Part shown: in pieces, positions 29,635-38,640 of the stretch
Layout: each line of letters opens with the position of its first letter
Position numbering within the stretch: the stretch's first letter is position 1
NCBI RefSeq assembly: GCF_014204835.1
Contig: NZ_JACHMD010000001.1
Location: 868,001-932,000 of the forward strand
Reading direction: 5' to 3'
Origin: Microbacterium marinum
GTDB lineage: Bacteria > Actinomycetota > Actinomycetes > Actinomycetales > Microbacteriaceae
DNA length: 64,000 nt
Translations under genes and position numbers: made by a program
The notes under the pieces: generated by a model
Databases searched by the model: none
Seen by the model: only the letters and a program-made list of their open reading frames with translations
Told to the model about the DNA's origin: nothing

Positions 29635-30735
29635 TCAGCGAGCGGGGCCGCGGCGCGGCCCGCGGGCCTCTTCGACCCAGGCGCGCAGCTGCCAGGGCGC
29701 GAAGCGGAACAAGCGGGCGACGTCGGCCTCCGCGTACCCGGCCTCGAGCACCGCAGCGACCGCGAACTCGCGCATGGTCGCGAACTCGCGACCCTCGAGC
29801 GGACCGGTCCGCAGGTCGCGGAAGCTCCGCGGCGCAACCGGACCCTGCGGGCGTCGGCCCGTGGGGATGTTGCCCGTCGGAGAGTTGCCGGTCGTCGAAC
29901 CGAGCTCGGGGACGGAGATCACGTAACCGGCCGGCGGCCCGCCGGCGGGATGCTGCGGAGGAAGGTGCGGCTGCTGCGGAGTGGGAACACCGTACGGCGT
30001 CGCCGGGGGCTGCTGTGGCGGCTGTTGATGCTGCGGTGGCCGCTGCCGCGGTGGCGCGCCACGATACTGCGGTGCGGCGGGATGCGGTGGCGCCGCGAGA
30101 CGGCGTTGCGGCGCGGCAGGCTGACGCGGCGCGACGGGCTCACCGGCGGCATTGACGGGCGGATGCCACGGAGGTCCCTCCTGCGCCGGGTCGAAGTCCT
30201 GCGGCTGCTGCGCCCAGATCGGCGCGGACGGGTCGGGTTCCCAGATGGCGGGGATCTCGAGCGGCGTGTAGTCGGGGGGTGGCTCGGCGAGCAGGTGCGC
30301 ATCGGGCCACAGCAGAGACGCGTCCTCGTGGGACACCCGGTCGTCCGGCGTGTGTGCGGGGGTGGAATCGTCTGGCTCGGCGAACTCGGCGCGCGGCGAT
30401 GTCATCGTGTCGACCTCTTCGGGTGAGGGCGGAGCATCGGTGCCGACAGTCGGGACTTCGGCGGGGCGAGGTTCCGGCGTCGGTGCATCGTCGGAACCGG
30501 GCTCGGTGGTGGCGGCATCCGTGCTGACGGGATCGCCGTCCGCCACGTCGGGTGAGGCGGGAAGGAGCTCAGCGGTGCCCGCAGCGTGCCGGTCGGGCGA
30601 CCGGCGCTGCAGCACCACCCCCACGATAAGGCCGGCCGCGAACACTGTCACGGCTCCGGCGGCGATCCACGGCACGGGGACGGCCGGAAGCGCGGCGAAC
30701 ACCGCCGCCCACGTGTCCCCCGCCGTGCCGGACAT
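29635..30735 (-). CDS. Proline-rich single-pass membrane protein with FATMR-type C-terminal domain
   Basis: 366 residues from ATG 30735 (GGGGGG four bases upstream). One membrane helix (IAAGAVTVFAAGLIVGVVL) is followed by a long acidic then Pro/Gln/Ala-rich disordered region (about 60-305). The last 55 residues are a helical domain: FRDLRTGPLEGREFATMREF, AVAAVLEAGYAEADVARLFR, WQLRAWVEEARG. About 60% of this domain is identical to the end of the beta-helix protein at 2-1054. The pattern resembles a helix-turn-helix, so DNA or partner binding at the inner membrane face is possible. Function unknown. Confidence 0.8.
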   Translation of the reverse strand: MSGTAGDTWAAVFAALPAVPVPWIAAGAVTVFAAGLIVGVVLQRRSPDRHAAGTAELLPASPDVADGDPVSTDAATTEPGSDDAPTPEPRPAEVPTVGTDAPPSPEEVDTMTSPRAEFAEPDDSTPAHTPDDRVSHEDASLLWPDAHLLAEPPPDYTPLEIPAIWEPDPSAPIWAQQPQDFDPAQEGPPWHPPVNAAGEPVAPRQPAAPQRRLAAPPHPAAPQYRGAPPRQRPPQHQQPPQQPPATPYGVPTPQQPHLPPQHPAGGPPAGYVISVPELGSTTGNSPTGNIPTGRRPQGPVAPRSFRDLRTGPLEGREFATMREFAVAAVLEAGYAEADVARLFRFAPWQLRAWVEEARGPRRGPAR

Positions 30736-30837
30736 CTGACCCCCCGTCAGCCCTTTTCGCCATGGTAGCGACACACGGGCGCGGCGCGCGCGGTCGCCGA
30801 CAGGCGGGTCCGCAGCGGAAGGCCAGGCGGGGGACGG

Positions 30838-31662
30838 TCAGCGCAGGAGGGTGCCGGCGGCGACGAGCGCGAGCATCGTCGCGTTGTAGACGACGTGCAC
30901 CAGGACCGCGCCCCAGATGCGGCCGGTCAGCATCACGAGCAGCGCGCAGGTGAGCCCGACCGCGCCGAGCGGGAGGGCCTCGTTCAGCGGCAGCGAGCCG
31001 TCCACGGCATGCAGCAGAACGAAGGTCGCCGTCGAAACCAGCACCGCCGCCAGCCCCGCCGCGAACGACCCCGCGGGCCGCCGCAGCATCGAGTACACGG
31101 CGACGAGGATGACGCCGCGGAAGAAGAACTCCTCCACCGTCGGCGCGATGAGCCCCGCCGGCACGGCATCGGTGAGCAGCCAGGTCGGAGACAGCGACCC
31201 GTCGAGCGTGGCGATCGAAGGGATCGGCTGCGACCCGGCATCCGTGATCCACCCCTGCAGGATGCGCAGAAACACGCCGAGCGTGACCGCGTAGAGGACG
31301 TCGACGGGACGGAAGGCCAGCAACCCCGCGGGGCGGCCGCGGCGGAAGGCGTACGCGATCGGGAAGGTCATCCCCACCCACAGCACGATCTGCGAGACCA
31401 GACCCGACCACGGCGACTGCCACGTCGCCGAGATGAGCGTGCTCGCAAAGACTCCAACCCCCACGCCCATGAGCGCGATCGCCAACACGATGCCGTCCCA
31501 CCGGCGAACGGCGGTCCCGCCGAGGCGCCAGTCGGTGCGACGGGACCGGCGTCGGCGACGCGGGGACGCATCATCCGGGGTCGGCGCAGGCACCACCGCG
31601 GTCGCGGGAGCGGCAGACGAGGAGTCGGGCGCGTCCGGGCCGTCGCTAAGCTGTTCCTGCAC
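30838..31662 (-). CDS. CPBP family intramembrane metalloprotease
   Basis: 274 residues, about eight hydrophobic segments after a charged N-terminus. The diagnostic motif is VEEFFFRGVILVA (EExxxR type), with histidines in FVLLHAVDGSL and AVLVHVVYNATM completing the predicted metal site. Members process prenylated or other membrane proteins, or confer bacteriocin self-immunity. GTG 31662 is preceded by TACCGT at seven bases, consistent with leaderless transcription. Confidence 0.88.
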   Translation of the reverse strand: MQEQLSDGPDAPDSSSAAPATAVVPAPTPDDASPRRRRRSRRTDWRLGGTAVRRWDGIVLAIALMGVGVGVFASTLISATWQSPWSGLVSQIVLWVGMTFPIAYAFRRGRPAGLLAFRPVDVLYAVTLGVFLRILQGWITDAGSQPIPSIATLDGSLSPTWLLTDAVPAGLIAPTVEEFFFRGVILVAVYSMLRRPAGSFAAGLAAVLVSTATFVLLHAVDGSLPLNEALPLGAVGLTCALLVMLTGRIWGAVLVHVVYNATMLALVAAGTLLR

Positions 31663-31669
31663 GGGGCCT

Positions 31670-31675
31670 ACGGTA
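31670..31675 (-). promoter_or_regulatory. -10 box, leaderless promoter of the CPBP gene
   Basis: Minus-strand TACCGT, seven bases, then GTG 31662. Confidence 0.5.
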
Positions 31676-31745
31676 CCCGGTGCCCGCCCGCACCACGTCG
31701 AGCTGCCGCCTGGGGAGTCCCGGCATCCGACTCGGAAGGACCCTC

Positions 31746-32333
31746 GTGATCCAGATCCTCACGGTCTGCACCGGAAACATCTGCCGCTCACCGCTGGCCG
31801 CGCAGGTGCTCGCGTCGCGACTCGCCGACATCGGCGTCGAAGCGACCAGCGCCGGCACGCGTGCCCGGAACGGCGATCGGATGCCACCCGAAGCCGCCGA
31901 ACTGGCCCTCGCCGCCGGCGTGCTGGGCGACACCTCGAACGCGCACCGCGCCCGGTACCTCACCGAAGCGCTGCTGATGGACCCCGACCTCATCCTCGCC
32001 ATGGACCGCGATCACCGGCGCGCCATCGTCGAACTCGCCCCGGGCAAGCTGCGCGCCACCTTCACCGCGCGCGAGTTCGAGCGACTGGCCGCCGCGACGT
32101 CCGACGACGCGGTCCGGGCAGGCGCCACCGGTGCCGACCCGCGGGAGCGGCTGCGCGGCGCGCTCGCCGTCATCGCCGGTCAGCGCGGGCTCGTGCTGCC
32201 CCCCGCCAATCCCGTCGACGACGACGTCGTCGACCCGTACGGGCGCTCACGGGAGACCTACGCCCGATCGGCCGCGGAGCTTCTGCCGAGCCTCGCCGCC
32301 GTCGAACGCGTCGTGCGGCTCGCCGTCGGCTGA
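31746..32333 (+). CDS. Low-molecular-weight protein-tyrosine-phosphatase family protein
   Basis: 195 residues from GTG 31746 (GGAAGGA upstream). The phosphate loop ILTVCTGNICRSPLAA carries the C-X5-R signature near the N-terminus. The general acid is probably the Asp in VVDPYGRSRETY near the C-terminus. It is longer than the usual 150 or so residues, the extra lying in an Ala-rich insert (about 125-160). LMW-PTPs often dephosphorylate kinases of capsule export; arsenate reductases share the fold. No kinase gene is adjacent. Confidence 0.85.
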   Translation: MIQILTVCTGNICRSPLAAQVLASRLADIGVEATSAGTRARNGDRMPPEAAELALAAGVLGDTSNAHRARYLTEALLMDPDLILAMDRDHRRAIVELAPGKLRATFTAREFERLAAATSDDAVRAGATGADPRERLRGALAVIAGQRGLVLPPANPVDDDVVDPYGRSRETYARSAAELLPSLAAVERVVRLAVG

Positions 32334-32368
32334 TGGCCGCCTGCAGGCTGCGCCCCGGGGCACGGCGA

Positions 32369-32374
32369 TAGGCT
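32369..32374 (+). promoter_or_regulatory. -10 box upstream of acpS operon
   Basis: TAGGCT about 38 bases before the acpS start; the leader then includes CGGAGGCGCG, a strong ribosome binding site. Confidence 0.45.
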
Positions 32375-32411
32375 GAAGGGATGCCGCCAGACGCGGCGGA
32401 ACGGAGGCGCG

Positions 32412-32795
32412 ATGATCGTGGGTATCGGTGTCGACCTCGTCGACATCCCGCGTTTCGAGGCCTCGATCGCCCGCACGCCGAAGCTCCTCGGGCGCCTGTT
32501 CACCACCGCTGAACAGGCGCTCAAGCCGCACTCGATGGCCGCGCGCTACGCCGCGAAGGAAGCGCTCATCAAGGCCCTCGGCGGGTCGGACGGCGTGCAC
32601 TGGACCGACATCGAGATCGGTGCGGAAGCGTCGGGACGCCCGATCTTCGCGCTGTCGGGTGAGACGGCGACCACGGTCGCTGAACGCGGCATCACCGCCC
32701 TGCACCTCTCCCTCTCCCACGACGCCGGGCTCGCGACCGCGTACGTGATCGCCGAGTCCATCCCGGCCTCCGCCGCACCGGGAGCCCTCGCATGA
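32412..32795 (+). CDS. acpS: Holo-[acyl-carrier-protein] synthase
   Basis: 127 residues. It transfers 4'-phosphopantetheine from CoA to the serine of acyl carrier protein. The family motifs are IVGIGVDLVDIPRFE (Mg-binding Asp) and ARYAAKEALIKALG, with LHLSLSHDAGLATAYVI at the end. First gene of a tightly packed run: its stop overlaps the start of alr (ATGA). Confidence 0.95.
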   Translation: MIVGIGVDLVDIPRFEASIARTPKLLGRLFTTAEQALKPHSMAARYAAKEALIKALGGSDGVHWTDIEIGAEASGRPIFALSGETATTVAERGITALHLSLSHDAGLATAYVIAESIPASAAPGALA

Positions 32796-33916
32796 CCCGG
32801 ATGCCCGACGGACTCGCCCGTGAGGCGGTCATCGACGTCTCGGCGATCGAGCACAACGTCCGCCACCTCCGCGCCATGACCGGCACCGAGGTGATCGCCG
32901 TCGTCAAAGCCGACGGATACGGTCACGGCGCCGAGCGCTCGGCGCGCGCGGCCCTTGCCGGTGGAGCCGACCGCATCGCCGTCGCCGACATCGGCGAGGC
33001 GCTCGCGCTCCGGGTCGCCGGCATCGATGCTCCGCTCCTGGCCTGGCTGCACGCGCCGGGAGAATCGTTCGTCGAGGCGGCGGCCGCCGGCGTCGAGCTC
33101 GGCATCTCGAGTCTCCAGCAGCTCCGGGCCGCGGCTGCGGCGGGCACGGCCGATCGCCCGGTCCGCGTCCACCTCAAGGTCGAGACAGGTCTCGGTCGCA
33201 ATGGCATCGCCCCCGCCGACTACGGCACCGTCTTCGCCGAGGCCGCCCGGTTCGAGGCACAGGGCGTCATCGAGGTCATCGGCATGTTCAGCCACCTCTC
33301 GAACACCTCGCCCGCCGAGGACCGCGCGGCGCTGTCCCGCTTCACGGTGGCCCAGGCGGGAGCAGAAGCCACGGGTCTGCGGCCCCGGCTCCGCCACATC
33401 GCGGCGTCGCATGCCGCGATCGACATGCCCGACGCGCGGCTGAACTGCGTCCGCCTCGGCATCGCGATCTACGGGCTCTCGCCTTTCGCCGATCGCTCCT
33501 CGGCCGACCTCGGACTCCGTCCCGCGATGACGCTACGGGCCGCGGTGGCCGCGGTCCGCCGGGTGCCGGCGGGGCAGGGCGTCTCCTACGGCTACCTGCA
33601 CCGCACCGCATCGGAGTCGACACTCGCCCTCATCTCCATCGGCTACGCCGACGGCGTGCCGCGCGCTGCCTCCGCCGGCGGCCCCGTGCGCATCGGCGGA
33701 CGCACGTACCGGGTCGCCGGGCGCATCGCGATGGACCAGTTCGTCGTCGACGTCGGCGACGCTCAGGTCGACGTCGGCGACGAGGCGGTTCTGTTCGGCG
33801 ACCCCGAACGGGGCGCGCCGTCGGCCGGGGAGTGGGCGGATGCCGCCGGCACCATCAACTACGAGATCGTCACCCGAATCGGCCCGCGCGTCCCGCGGCG
33901 GGAGACGCGCTCGTGA
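32792..33916 (+). CDS. alr: Alanine racemase
   Basis: 374 residues. A PLP enzyme converting L- to D-alanine for peptidoglycan. The PLP lysine is in EVIAVVKADGYGHGAER near the N-terminus. The second catalytic base is probably the tyrosine in GQGVSYGYLHRTA. The substrate/PLP region includes HLKVETGLGRNGI and ISIGYADGVPR. Start overlaps acpS by four bases and its stop overlaps tsaE by four (GTGA), indicating translational coupling. Confidence 0.95.
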   Translation: MTRMPDGLAREAVIDVSAIEHNVRHLRAMTGTEVIAVVKADGYGHGAERSARAALAGGADRIAVADIGEALALRVAGIDAPLLAWLHAPGESFVEAAAAGVELGISSLQQLRAAAAAGTADRPVRVHLKVETGLGRNGIAPADYGTVFAEAARFEAQGVIEVIGMFSHLSNTSPAEDRAALSRFTVAQAGAEATGLRPRLRHIAASHAAIDMPDARLNCVRLGIAIYGLSPFADRSSADLGLRPAMTLRAAVAAVRRVPAGQGVSYGYLHRTASESTLALISIGYADGVPRAASAGGPVRIGGRTYRVAGRIAMDQFVVDVGDAQVDVGDEAVLFGDPERGAPSAGEWADAAGTINYEIVTRIGPRVPRRETRS

Positions 33917-34377
33917 GCGGGATCGCCGCCTTCGAAGGTCGTCGCGAGATCGCCACGGCGAGCGAAATGGAGCAGCTCGGCCGCGACCTCGGCGGAGCGC
34001 TCCGCGCCGGCGATCTCGTCGTCCTCACGGGACCGCTCGGCGCCGGCAAGACCACCCTCACCCGGGGGATCGGCGCAGGGCTCGCTGTGCGAGGACCGGT
34101 GCAGAGCCCGACGTTCGTGATCGCGCGCACCCATCCGTCCGAGGTCGACGGGCCGCCCCTCGTGCACGTCGACGCCTACCGGCTCGGTTCGCCCGCCGAA
34201 CTCGACGACCTGGGGCTCGACCTCGACCGCTCCGTCACGATCGTCGAGTGGGGGCGCGACATGGTCGACGGGCTCCTCGACTCGTGGTGGGAGATCGAGA
34301 TAGAACGCGGCGTCGCCGACACCGTCGATCTCGAGGACGACGACCCGCGCGTCGTCACGGTCAGCCGCCGCCCCTGA
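33913..34377 (+). CDS. tsaE: tRNA t6A biosynthesis ATPase TsaE
   Basis: 154 residues. The P-loop is TGPLGAGKTTLTRGIGAGL; VQSPTFVIARTHP, LVHVDAYRLGSPAEL and VTIVEWGRD are TsaE signatures. With TsaB and TsaD it forms the complex that transfers threonylcarbamoyl to A37 of ANN-decoding tRNAs. GTG 33913 overlaps the alr stop, which selects this start over upstream codons. Confidence 0.95.
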   Translation: MSGIAAFEGRREIATASEMEQLGRDLGGALRAGDLVVLTGPLGAGKTTLTRGIGAGLAVRGPVQSPTFVIARTHPSEVDGPPLVHVDAYRLGSPAELDDLGLDLDRSVTIVEWGRDMVDGLLDSWWEIEIERGVADTVDLEDDDPRVVTVSRRP

Positions 34378-34430
34378 CCCCTGCTGGCATAGGCCCGGTG
34401 GGGTGCTGAGCCGGCGGCATCCGTGCCCGA

Positions 34431-34436
34431 TACCCT
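34431..34436 (+). promoter_or_regulatory. -10 box, leaderless promoter of tsaB
   Basis: TACCCT, seven bases, then GTG 34444. It gives tsaB-rimI-tsaD a second entry point inside the cluster. Confidence 0.5.
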
Positions 34437-34443
34437 GGACGAT

Positions 34444-35112
34444 GTGATTCTCGGCATCGACACCTCCCTCGGCACCGCGGTCGCGATCGCCGACGCCGAC
34501 GGTGCGGTGCACGCCGAGGCGGCGAGCTCTGATCCCCTCGGTCACGCCGAGATCATCGGCTCGCTGCTGCAGACGGTGCTGACGGATGCCGCGCGCGGCC
34601 CCATCGGCCAGACCTCGGCGCCACAGCCGGTCGCCCTCACGGCGGTCGCCGCAGGCATGGGCCCGGGCCCGTTCACAGGGCTTCGAGTCGGCATCGCCGC
34701 CGCGCGCGCGTTCGCCCTGGGCCGCGGCATCCCCGTCGTCCCCGTCGCCAGCCACGACGCGGCCGCGCTCGCCGCGATGCTGGCCGATCCGTTCGCCGAC
34801 CTGCCCCGCTTCGCCGTCGTCACCGACGCGCGCCGCCGGGAGTTCGCCTACACCGTCTACGAGGGCGTCGACGACGACGGTCTGCCGGTCCGTGTCGCCG
34901 GCCCTGCCCTCGTGAAACGCGACGAGATCGATCAGACCCTCGCGGGCTTCGCCGCGGAGCGCCGCGACGTGACCGTCATCCCGGCGGCGATGGTCGCGCT
35001 CGTCGCAGCGCGCTCGCTCGCCGCGGATCGTGTCGCCCAGCTCGACGAGCCGCTCTACCTGCGTGCACCCGACGTCACGCCGCCCGCTCCCCGCAAGAAG
35101 GTCGGATCATGA
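34444..35112 (+). CDS. tsaB: tRNA t6A biosynthesis protein TsaB
   Basis: 222 residues, ASKHA fold. It begins ILGIDTSLGTAVAIAD and contains GMGPGPFTGLRVGIAAARAF and VTDARRREFAYTVYE, all TsaB hallmarks. It has no catalytic site of its own but dimerises with TsaD. The start is set at GTG 34444 because a -10 hexamer lies seven bases before it and the homologous N-terminus begins there. It overlaps rimI by ATGA. Confidence 0.93.
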   Translation: MILGIDTSLGTAVAIADADGAVHAEAASSDPLGHAEIIGSLLQTVLTDAARGPIGQTSAPQPVALTAVAAGMGPGPFTGLRVGIAAARAFALGRGIPVVPVASHDAAALAAMLADPFADLPRFAVVTDARRREFAYTVYEGVDDDGLPVRVAGPALVKRDEIDQTLAGFAAERRDVTVIPAAMVALVAARSLAADRVAQLDEPLYLRAPDVTPPAPRKKVGS

Positions 35113-35642
35113 CCCTGCGCACCGCCGCACCCGACGACCTGGCCGCGATCATGCGGCTCGAGCGCGAGACGTTCCCCACCGACGCGTGGAGCGAGCCGAT
35201 GCTGCGCGACGAGATCGCCTCGCCCCACGGGCGCTACGTCGTCGACGCCGAGGCCGGGCGCCTGCTCGGCTACGGTGGCGTACGGGCGGTCGCCGGCGCG
35301 CCCGACGCCGACATCCAGACGATCGCCGTCGCCGCCGAGGCGCGTGGTCGGGGCCGCGGACGCGCGCTCCTGCGCGAGCTGCTCGCGACCGCTCGCAGTC
35401 GGGGCGCCCGGTCCGTCTTCCTCGAGGTGCGCGACGACAACCCCAACGCGACGGCGCTCTACGCCTCGGAGGGATTCGCCCAGATCGGTCGCCGCCCCCG
35501 GTACTACCAGCCCGACGACGTCGACGCGATCGTCATGAAGCTCGACCTCGCCGCCTGGGCCGACGCGCACGGCGTCGGCGGAGCTCACAGCGGTGCGAGC
35601 GCCGGCGCGGACGCCGGGTCCGCCGCGAAGGGATGGTGCTGA
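35109..35642 (+). CDS. rimI: Ribosomal-protein-alanine N-acetyltransferase, GNAT family
   Basis: 177 residues. The GNAT acetyl-CoA loop is [40 protein letters not shown] and [11 protein letters not shown] are typical of RimI. It acetylates the N-terminus of ribosomal protein S18 (and possibly others). It sits between tsaB and tsaD, the standard order in actinobacteria. The Ala/Gly-rich tail of about 25 residues is not part of the fold. Confidence 0.93.
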   Translation: MTLRTAAPDDLAAIMRLERETFPTDAWSEPMLRDEIASPHGRYVVDAEAGRLLGYGGVRAVAGAPDADIQTIAVAAEARGRGRGRALLRELLATARSRGARSVFLEVRDDNPNATALYASEGFAQIGRRPRYYQPDDVDAIVMKLDLAAWADAHGVGGAHSGASAGADAGSAAKGWC

Positions 35643-35643
35643 C

Positions 35644-36708
35644 GTGGCATCCACTCGCGAACCCCTCGTTCTCGGCATCGAGACCAGCTGCGACGAGACG
35701 GGCATCGGCATCGTCCGCGGCCGCACCCTCCTCAGTAACACGATCGCCAGCTCGATGGACGAGCACGCCCGCTACGGCGGCGTCGTGCCCGAAGTCGCCG
35801 CCCGCGCGCACCTCGAAGCACTCCAGCCGGCGATCAAAGCGGCGCTCGCCGAAGCGGAGGTCTCCCTCGCCGACCTCGACGCCGTCGCGGTCACCAGCGG
35901 TCCCGGTCTCGCGGGTGCGCTGATGGTGGGAGTGGGCGCCGCGAAAGCCCTCGCCGTCAGCCTCGACAAGCCCCTCTACGCCGTCAACCACCTCGTCGGC
36001 CACATCGCCGCCGACATCCTCACCGGTGACGAGGTCGAATACCCGACGGTCGCACTCCTCGTCAGCGGCGGACACACCTCGCTGCTGCTCGTGCGCGACC
36101 TCGTGTCCGACGTTGAGCTCCTCGGCGAGACGATGGACGACGCCGCGGGGGAGGCGTTCGACAAGATCGCCCGTATCCTCGGGCTGCCCTACCCGGGCGG
36201 TCCCGAGATCGACAAAGCGGCCGCCGACGGCGACCCGACCGCGATCCGGTTCCCACGCGGCCTGTCCCGGGCCTCCGACATGGCCGAGCACCGCTACGAC
36301 TTCTCGTTCTCGGGGCTGAAGACCGCCGTCGCGCGATGGGTGGAGCAGCGCGAGGCCGCGGGCGAGCCCGTCTCGGTGTCCGACGTCGCGGCATCCTTCC
36401 GCGAAGCCGTCGTCGACGTGCTCGTCACCAAGGCCCTCGATGCGTGTGCCCGCCACGGCGTTCCCCGCCTGCTCCTCGGCGGCGGCGTCATCGCCAACCG
36501 CCGGCTGCGTGAGGTGGCGCTCCAGCGTGCCGAGGCAGCAGGCGTCGCCGTGCGCATCCCGCCGCTGTCCCTCTGCACCGACAACGGCGCGATGATCGCC
36601 GCGCTCGCCGCGGAGCTCGTCCGCACCGGGCGACCCGCGTCGACCCTCGCCTTCGGCGCCGACTCGACGCTCCCCGTCACCGAGATCCAGGTCGCGGCCG
36701 CGCGATGA
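35644..36708 (+). CDS. tsaD: tRNA N6-adenosine threonylcarbamoyltransferase TsaD
   Basis: 354 residues from GTG 35644, one base after the rimI stop, with GAAGGG upstream. It starts [14 protein letters not shown]. Metal-binding histidines are in [32 protein letters not shown] and [19 protein letters not shown] are family blocks, and the catalytic core ends [16 protein letters not shown]. It transfers threonylcarbamoyl-AMP product to A37 of tRNA with TsaB and TsaE. Stop overlaps the next ATG. Confidence 0.96.
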   Translation: MASTREPLVLGIETSCDETGIGIVRGRTLLSNTIASSMDEHARYGGVVPEVAARAHLEALQPAIKAALAEAEVSLADLDAVAVTSGPGLAGALMVGVGAAKALAVSLDKPLYAVNHLVGHIAADILTGDEVEYPTVALLVSGGHTSLLLVRDLVSDVELLGETMDDAAGEAFDKIARILGLPYPGGPEIDKAAADGDPTAIRFPRGLSRASDMAEHRYDFSFSGLKTAVARWVEQREAAGEPVSVSDVAASFREAVVDVLVTKALDACARHGVPRLLLGGGVIANRRLREVALQRAEAAGVAVRIPPLSLCTDNGAMIAALAAELVRTGRPASTLAFGADSTLPVTEIQVAAAR

Positions 36709-37259
36709 GCGAGCGCGAGATGGCGGGCAGCGGCGAGGCGTCGGCGACCGACGCCGACTCCACCGCCGCGACCCGGAGCGAGCACCCCGCGGCCGTCCCG
36801 GGCGCGGCATCCGGTCGCACGATCGTGCCCGCCGCGATCGAACCGCCGTCGGATGACGTCGCCCGCGCGCCTGTGACGGCCGCCCTCCCGGGCGAGCACC
36901 GCGGCGGCTTCCAGCGCGAGATGACGCAGCCGCTCCCGGTGGCGCCGCCCCTCGAGGTGCACCCCGATCCGGCGGAGGCGTCCGACCCGCAGGTGCACTG
37001 GATCCACCCGCCGCCCACCCTGCCGCGCAGCGCCGGCTGGGGGCTGCTCTTCGGCATCCTCGGCCTCACCCTGTCGTTCTTCGTCGGATGGGGATTCCCC
37101 GTCGGCCTGATCGGCCTCGTGCTCGCGATCCTTGCGCTCCGCCGCCCCTGGGAAAGCCGCGAGACCGCCGTCTGGGCGTTGGCGCTGAGCGTGGCGTCGC
37201 TCGTCTTCAGCGCGGGGTGGCTGTGGTGGGCGCACAGTCAGGGCGCGCTCTTCGCCTGA
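36705..37259 (+). CDS. DUF4190-like membrane protein
   Basis: 184 residues. The N-terminal 105 are polar, Ala/Pro-rich and probably disordered. Two to three membrane segments follow ([55 protein letters not shown]). The arrangement matches small DUF4190-type proteins of actinobacteria, whose function is unknown. It overlaps tsaD by ATGA and so is translated with the t6A cluster, though a functional link is unproven. Confidence 0.7.
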   Translation: MSEREMAGSGEASATDADSTAATRSEHPAAVPGAASGRTIVPAAIEPPSDDVARAPVTAALPGEHRGGFQREMTQPLPVAPPLEVHPDPAEASDPQVHWIHPPPTLPRSAGWGLLFGILGLTLSFFVGWGFPVGLIGLVLAILALRRPWESRETAVWALALSVASLVFSAGWLWWAHSQGALFA

Positions 37260-37277
37260 GAGCGGATGCCGCGCGGT

Positions 37278-38477
37278 TCAGACCCGATCGACCAGCAGCG
37301 CCAGCCGCTGCGCCGCCTTGCCCTCGCCCACGCGGGTGAGGATGAGGGTCGCGGACGCGTCGCCCTTGAGCGTCAGCTTGCGGCGGAACTGCGCGGGATC
37401 CACGTCGACGCCGCGCTTCTTGATCTCGAGCGTCCCGATGCCGTTCCATCGCAGCGCCGCGTTGATCGTCGGCACCTTCAGCGGCATCGCCTCGCGGACG
37501 CGGAACGACTGCACGAACGGGCTCGTCAGCGCGGCATCCGACGTGAGGTAGGCGATTCCCTCGCCGAGCATGCCCGCCTGCAGCTCGCGGGCCACATCGC
37601 CGATGAGGCGGGCGCGGATCACGGCGCCCTCCGGCTCGTGGACGAACGCCCCCAGCTCCCGCACCGGTTCGTCGTCGGCGTCGGATGCCGCGGTGATCTC
37701 GTGAGCCGCGCCGGTCCGGACCACGAGCGCCGAGCGGCGCACACCGTCGCGGCGCAGCGCGCCCGACCACAGCACGAGCTCGATCGTCGATCCGTCCACG
37801 CTGATCCACTGCGCCTCGACGTCGTCGGGGATCAACCCGCGGTCCAGGCCCGGGCCGAGCTTCACGCCCACCGGCATCCGTGCCGCGAGATCGAACACCC
37901 AGTCCAGCGACGGCGACCAGTCCTCGGGGCGGGTGCGCGAGGTCTCGGAGTGCCCCGCAGTGCGACGAGCCGGGTCGAGCCACACGGCGTCGACGCCCGC
38001 AAGGTCGACATCCTCGGCGAGGCCGTGGCGCACGGTCGCGGCCTCGCCGAACGGCGCCAGGTTGTACGCCGCGAGAGCCGCCGTCGTCTCATCGGCGTCG
38101 ACCGCCACGACGTCGAGGCCGATGCCGGCGAAGCCGAGGGCGTCGCCGCCGATGCCGCACCCGAGGTCGGCCACGCGAGTCAGTCCCGCATCGCGGAAGC
38201 GCGCCGCGTGGCGCGCCGCGATCTCCAGGCGCGTCGCCTGCTCGAGACCTGCCCGGGTGAACAGCATCCGGTCGGCGAACGGGCCGAACTTCGCGGCGGC
38301 GCGCGTACGGAGGTGGGCCTGCCCGACGACAGCCGCCACCAGGTCTGGGGAGTGCCCCGCGCCGCGCAGCCGCGACACCGCGGCGGCAACCTCGCCGGTC
38401 GTTGCCAGGGGTCCGATCTCGTCGACCATGCGCAGTCCCTGCGCGGTGAGCAGGGCGGTCAGCTCGGCCTGTTCCAT
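37278..38477 (-). CDS. Class I SAM-dependent methyltransferase with THUMP-like C-terminus
   Basis: 399 residues. SAM motif I is RVADLGCGIGGDALGF (about 107-122), followed by VVAVDADETTAALA and VDAVWLDPARRTAG in place of a DPPY-like motif IV. The N-terminus is helical and the C-terminal 90 residues are basic and beta-rich (GTLEIKKRGVDVDPAQFRRK), matching the THUMP-like domain of this family. Probably an RNA methyltransferase; target unknown. The ATG is six bases after a minus-strand TAGGCT. Confidence 0.8.
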   Translation of the reverse strand: MEQAELTALLTAQGLRMVDEIGPLATTGEVAAAVSRLRGAGHSPDLVAAVVGQAHLRTRAAAKFGPFADRMLFTRAGLEQATRLEIAARHAARFRDAGLTRVADLGCGIGGDALGFAGIGLDVVAVDADETTAALAAYNLAPFGEAATVRHGLAEDVDLAGVDAVWLDPARRTAGHSETSRTRPEDWSPSLDWVFDLAARMPVGVKLGPGLDRGLIPDDVEAQWISVDGSTIELVLWSGALRRDGVRRSALVVRTGAAHEITAASDADDEPVRELGAFVHEPEGAVIRARLIGDVARELQAGMLGEGIAYLTSDAALTSPFVQSFRVREAMPLKVPTINAALRWNGIGTLEIKKRGVDVDPAQFRRKLTLKGDASATLILTRVGEGKAAQRLALLVDRV

Positions 38478-38483
38478 CCCGCC

Positions 38484-38489
38484 AGCCTA
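38484..38489 (-). promoter_or_regulatory. -10 box, leaderless promoter of the methyltransferase gene
   Basis: Minus-strand TAGGCT, six bases, then ATG 38477. Confidence 0.5.
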
Positions 38490-38526
38490 GGCGGCCGGTC
38501 ACAGACCGAAACGAACGCGACGACGG

Positions 38527-38553
38527 TTGGCACTCGCGTTGCGTGAGTGCCAA
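38527..38553. promoter_or_regulatory. CIRCE element 1 (HrcA operator)
   Basis: TTGGCACTC, nine bases, GAGTGCCAA: a perfect inverted repeat fitting the CIRCE consensus. It overlaps the probable groES -35 (TTGCGT, 38539-38544). Confidence 0.92.
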
Positions 38554-38561
38554 CCGCCCCC

Positions 38562-38567
38562 TAGACT
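38562..38567 (+). promoter_or_regulatory. groES -10 box
   Basis: TAGACT, 17 bases after TTGCGT, lying between the two CIRCE elements. Confidence 0.65.
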
Positions 38568-38572
38568 TGCCA

Positions 38573-38599
38573 TTAGCACTCTCGGTAAGGGAGTGCTGA
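38573..38599. promoter_or_regulatory. CIRCE element 2 (HrcA operator)
   Basis: TTAGCACTC, nine bases, GAGTGCTGA: the canonical CIRCE with one mismatched end base. It lies just downstream of the -10 box. Confidence 0.92.
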
Positions 38600-38640
38600 T
38601 TGAGTCTTCCCAGACCCCACCAGCTAGAAAGAGGTAGACC

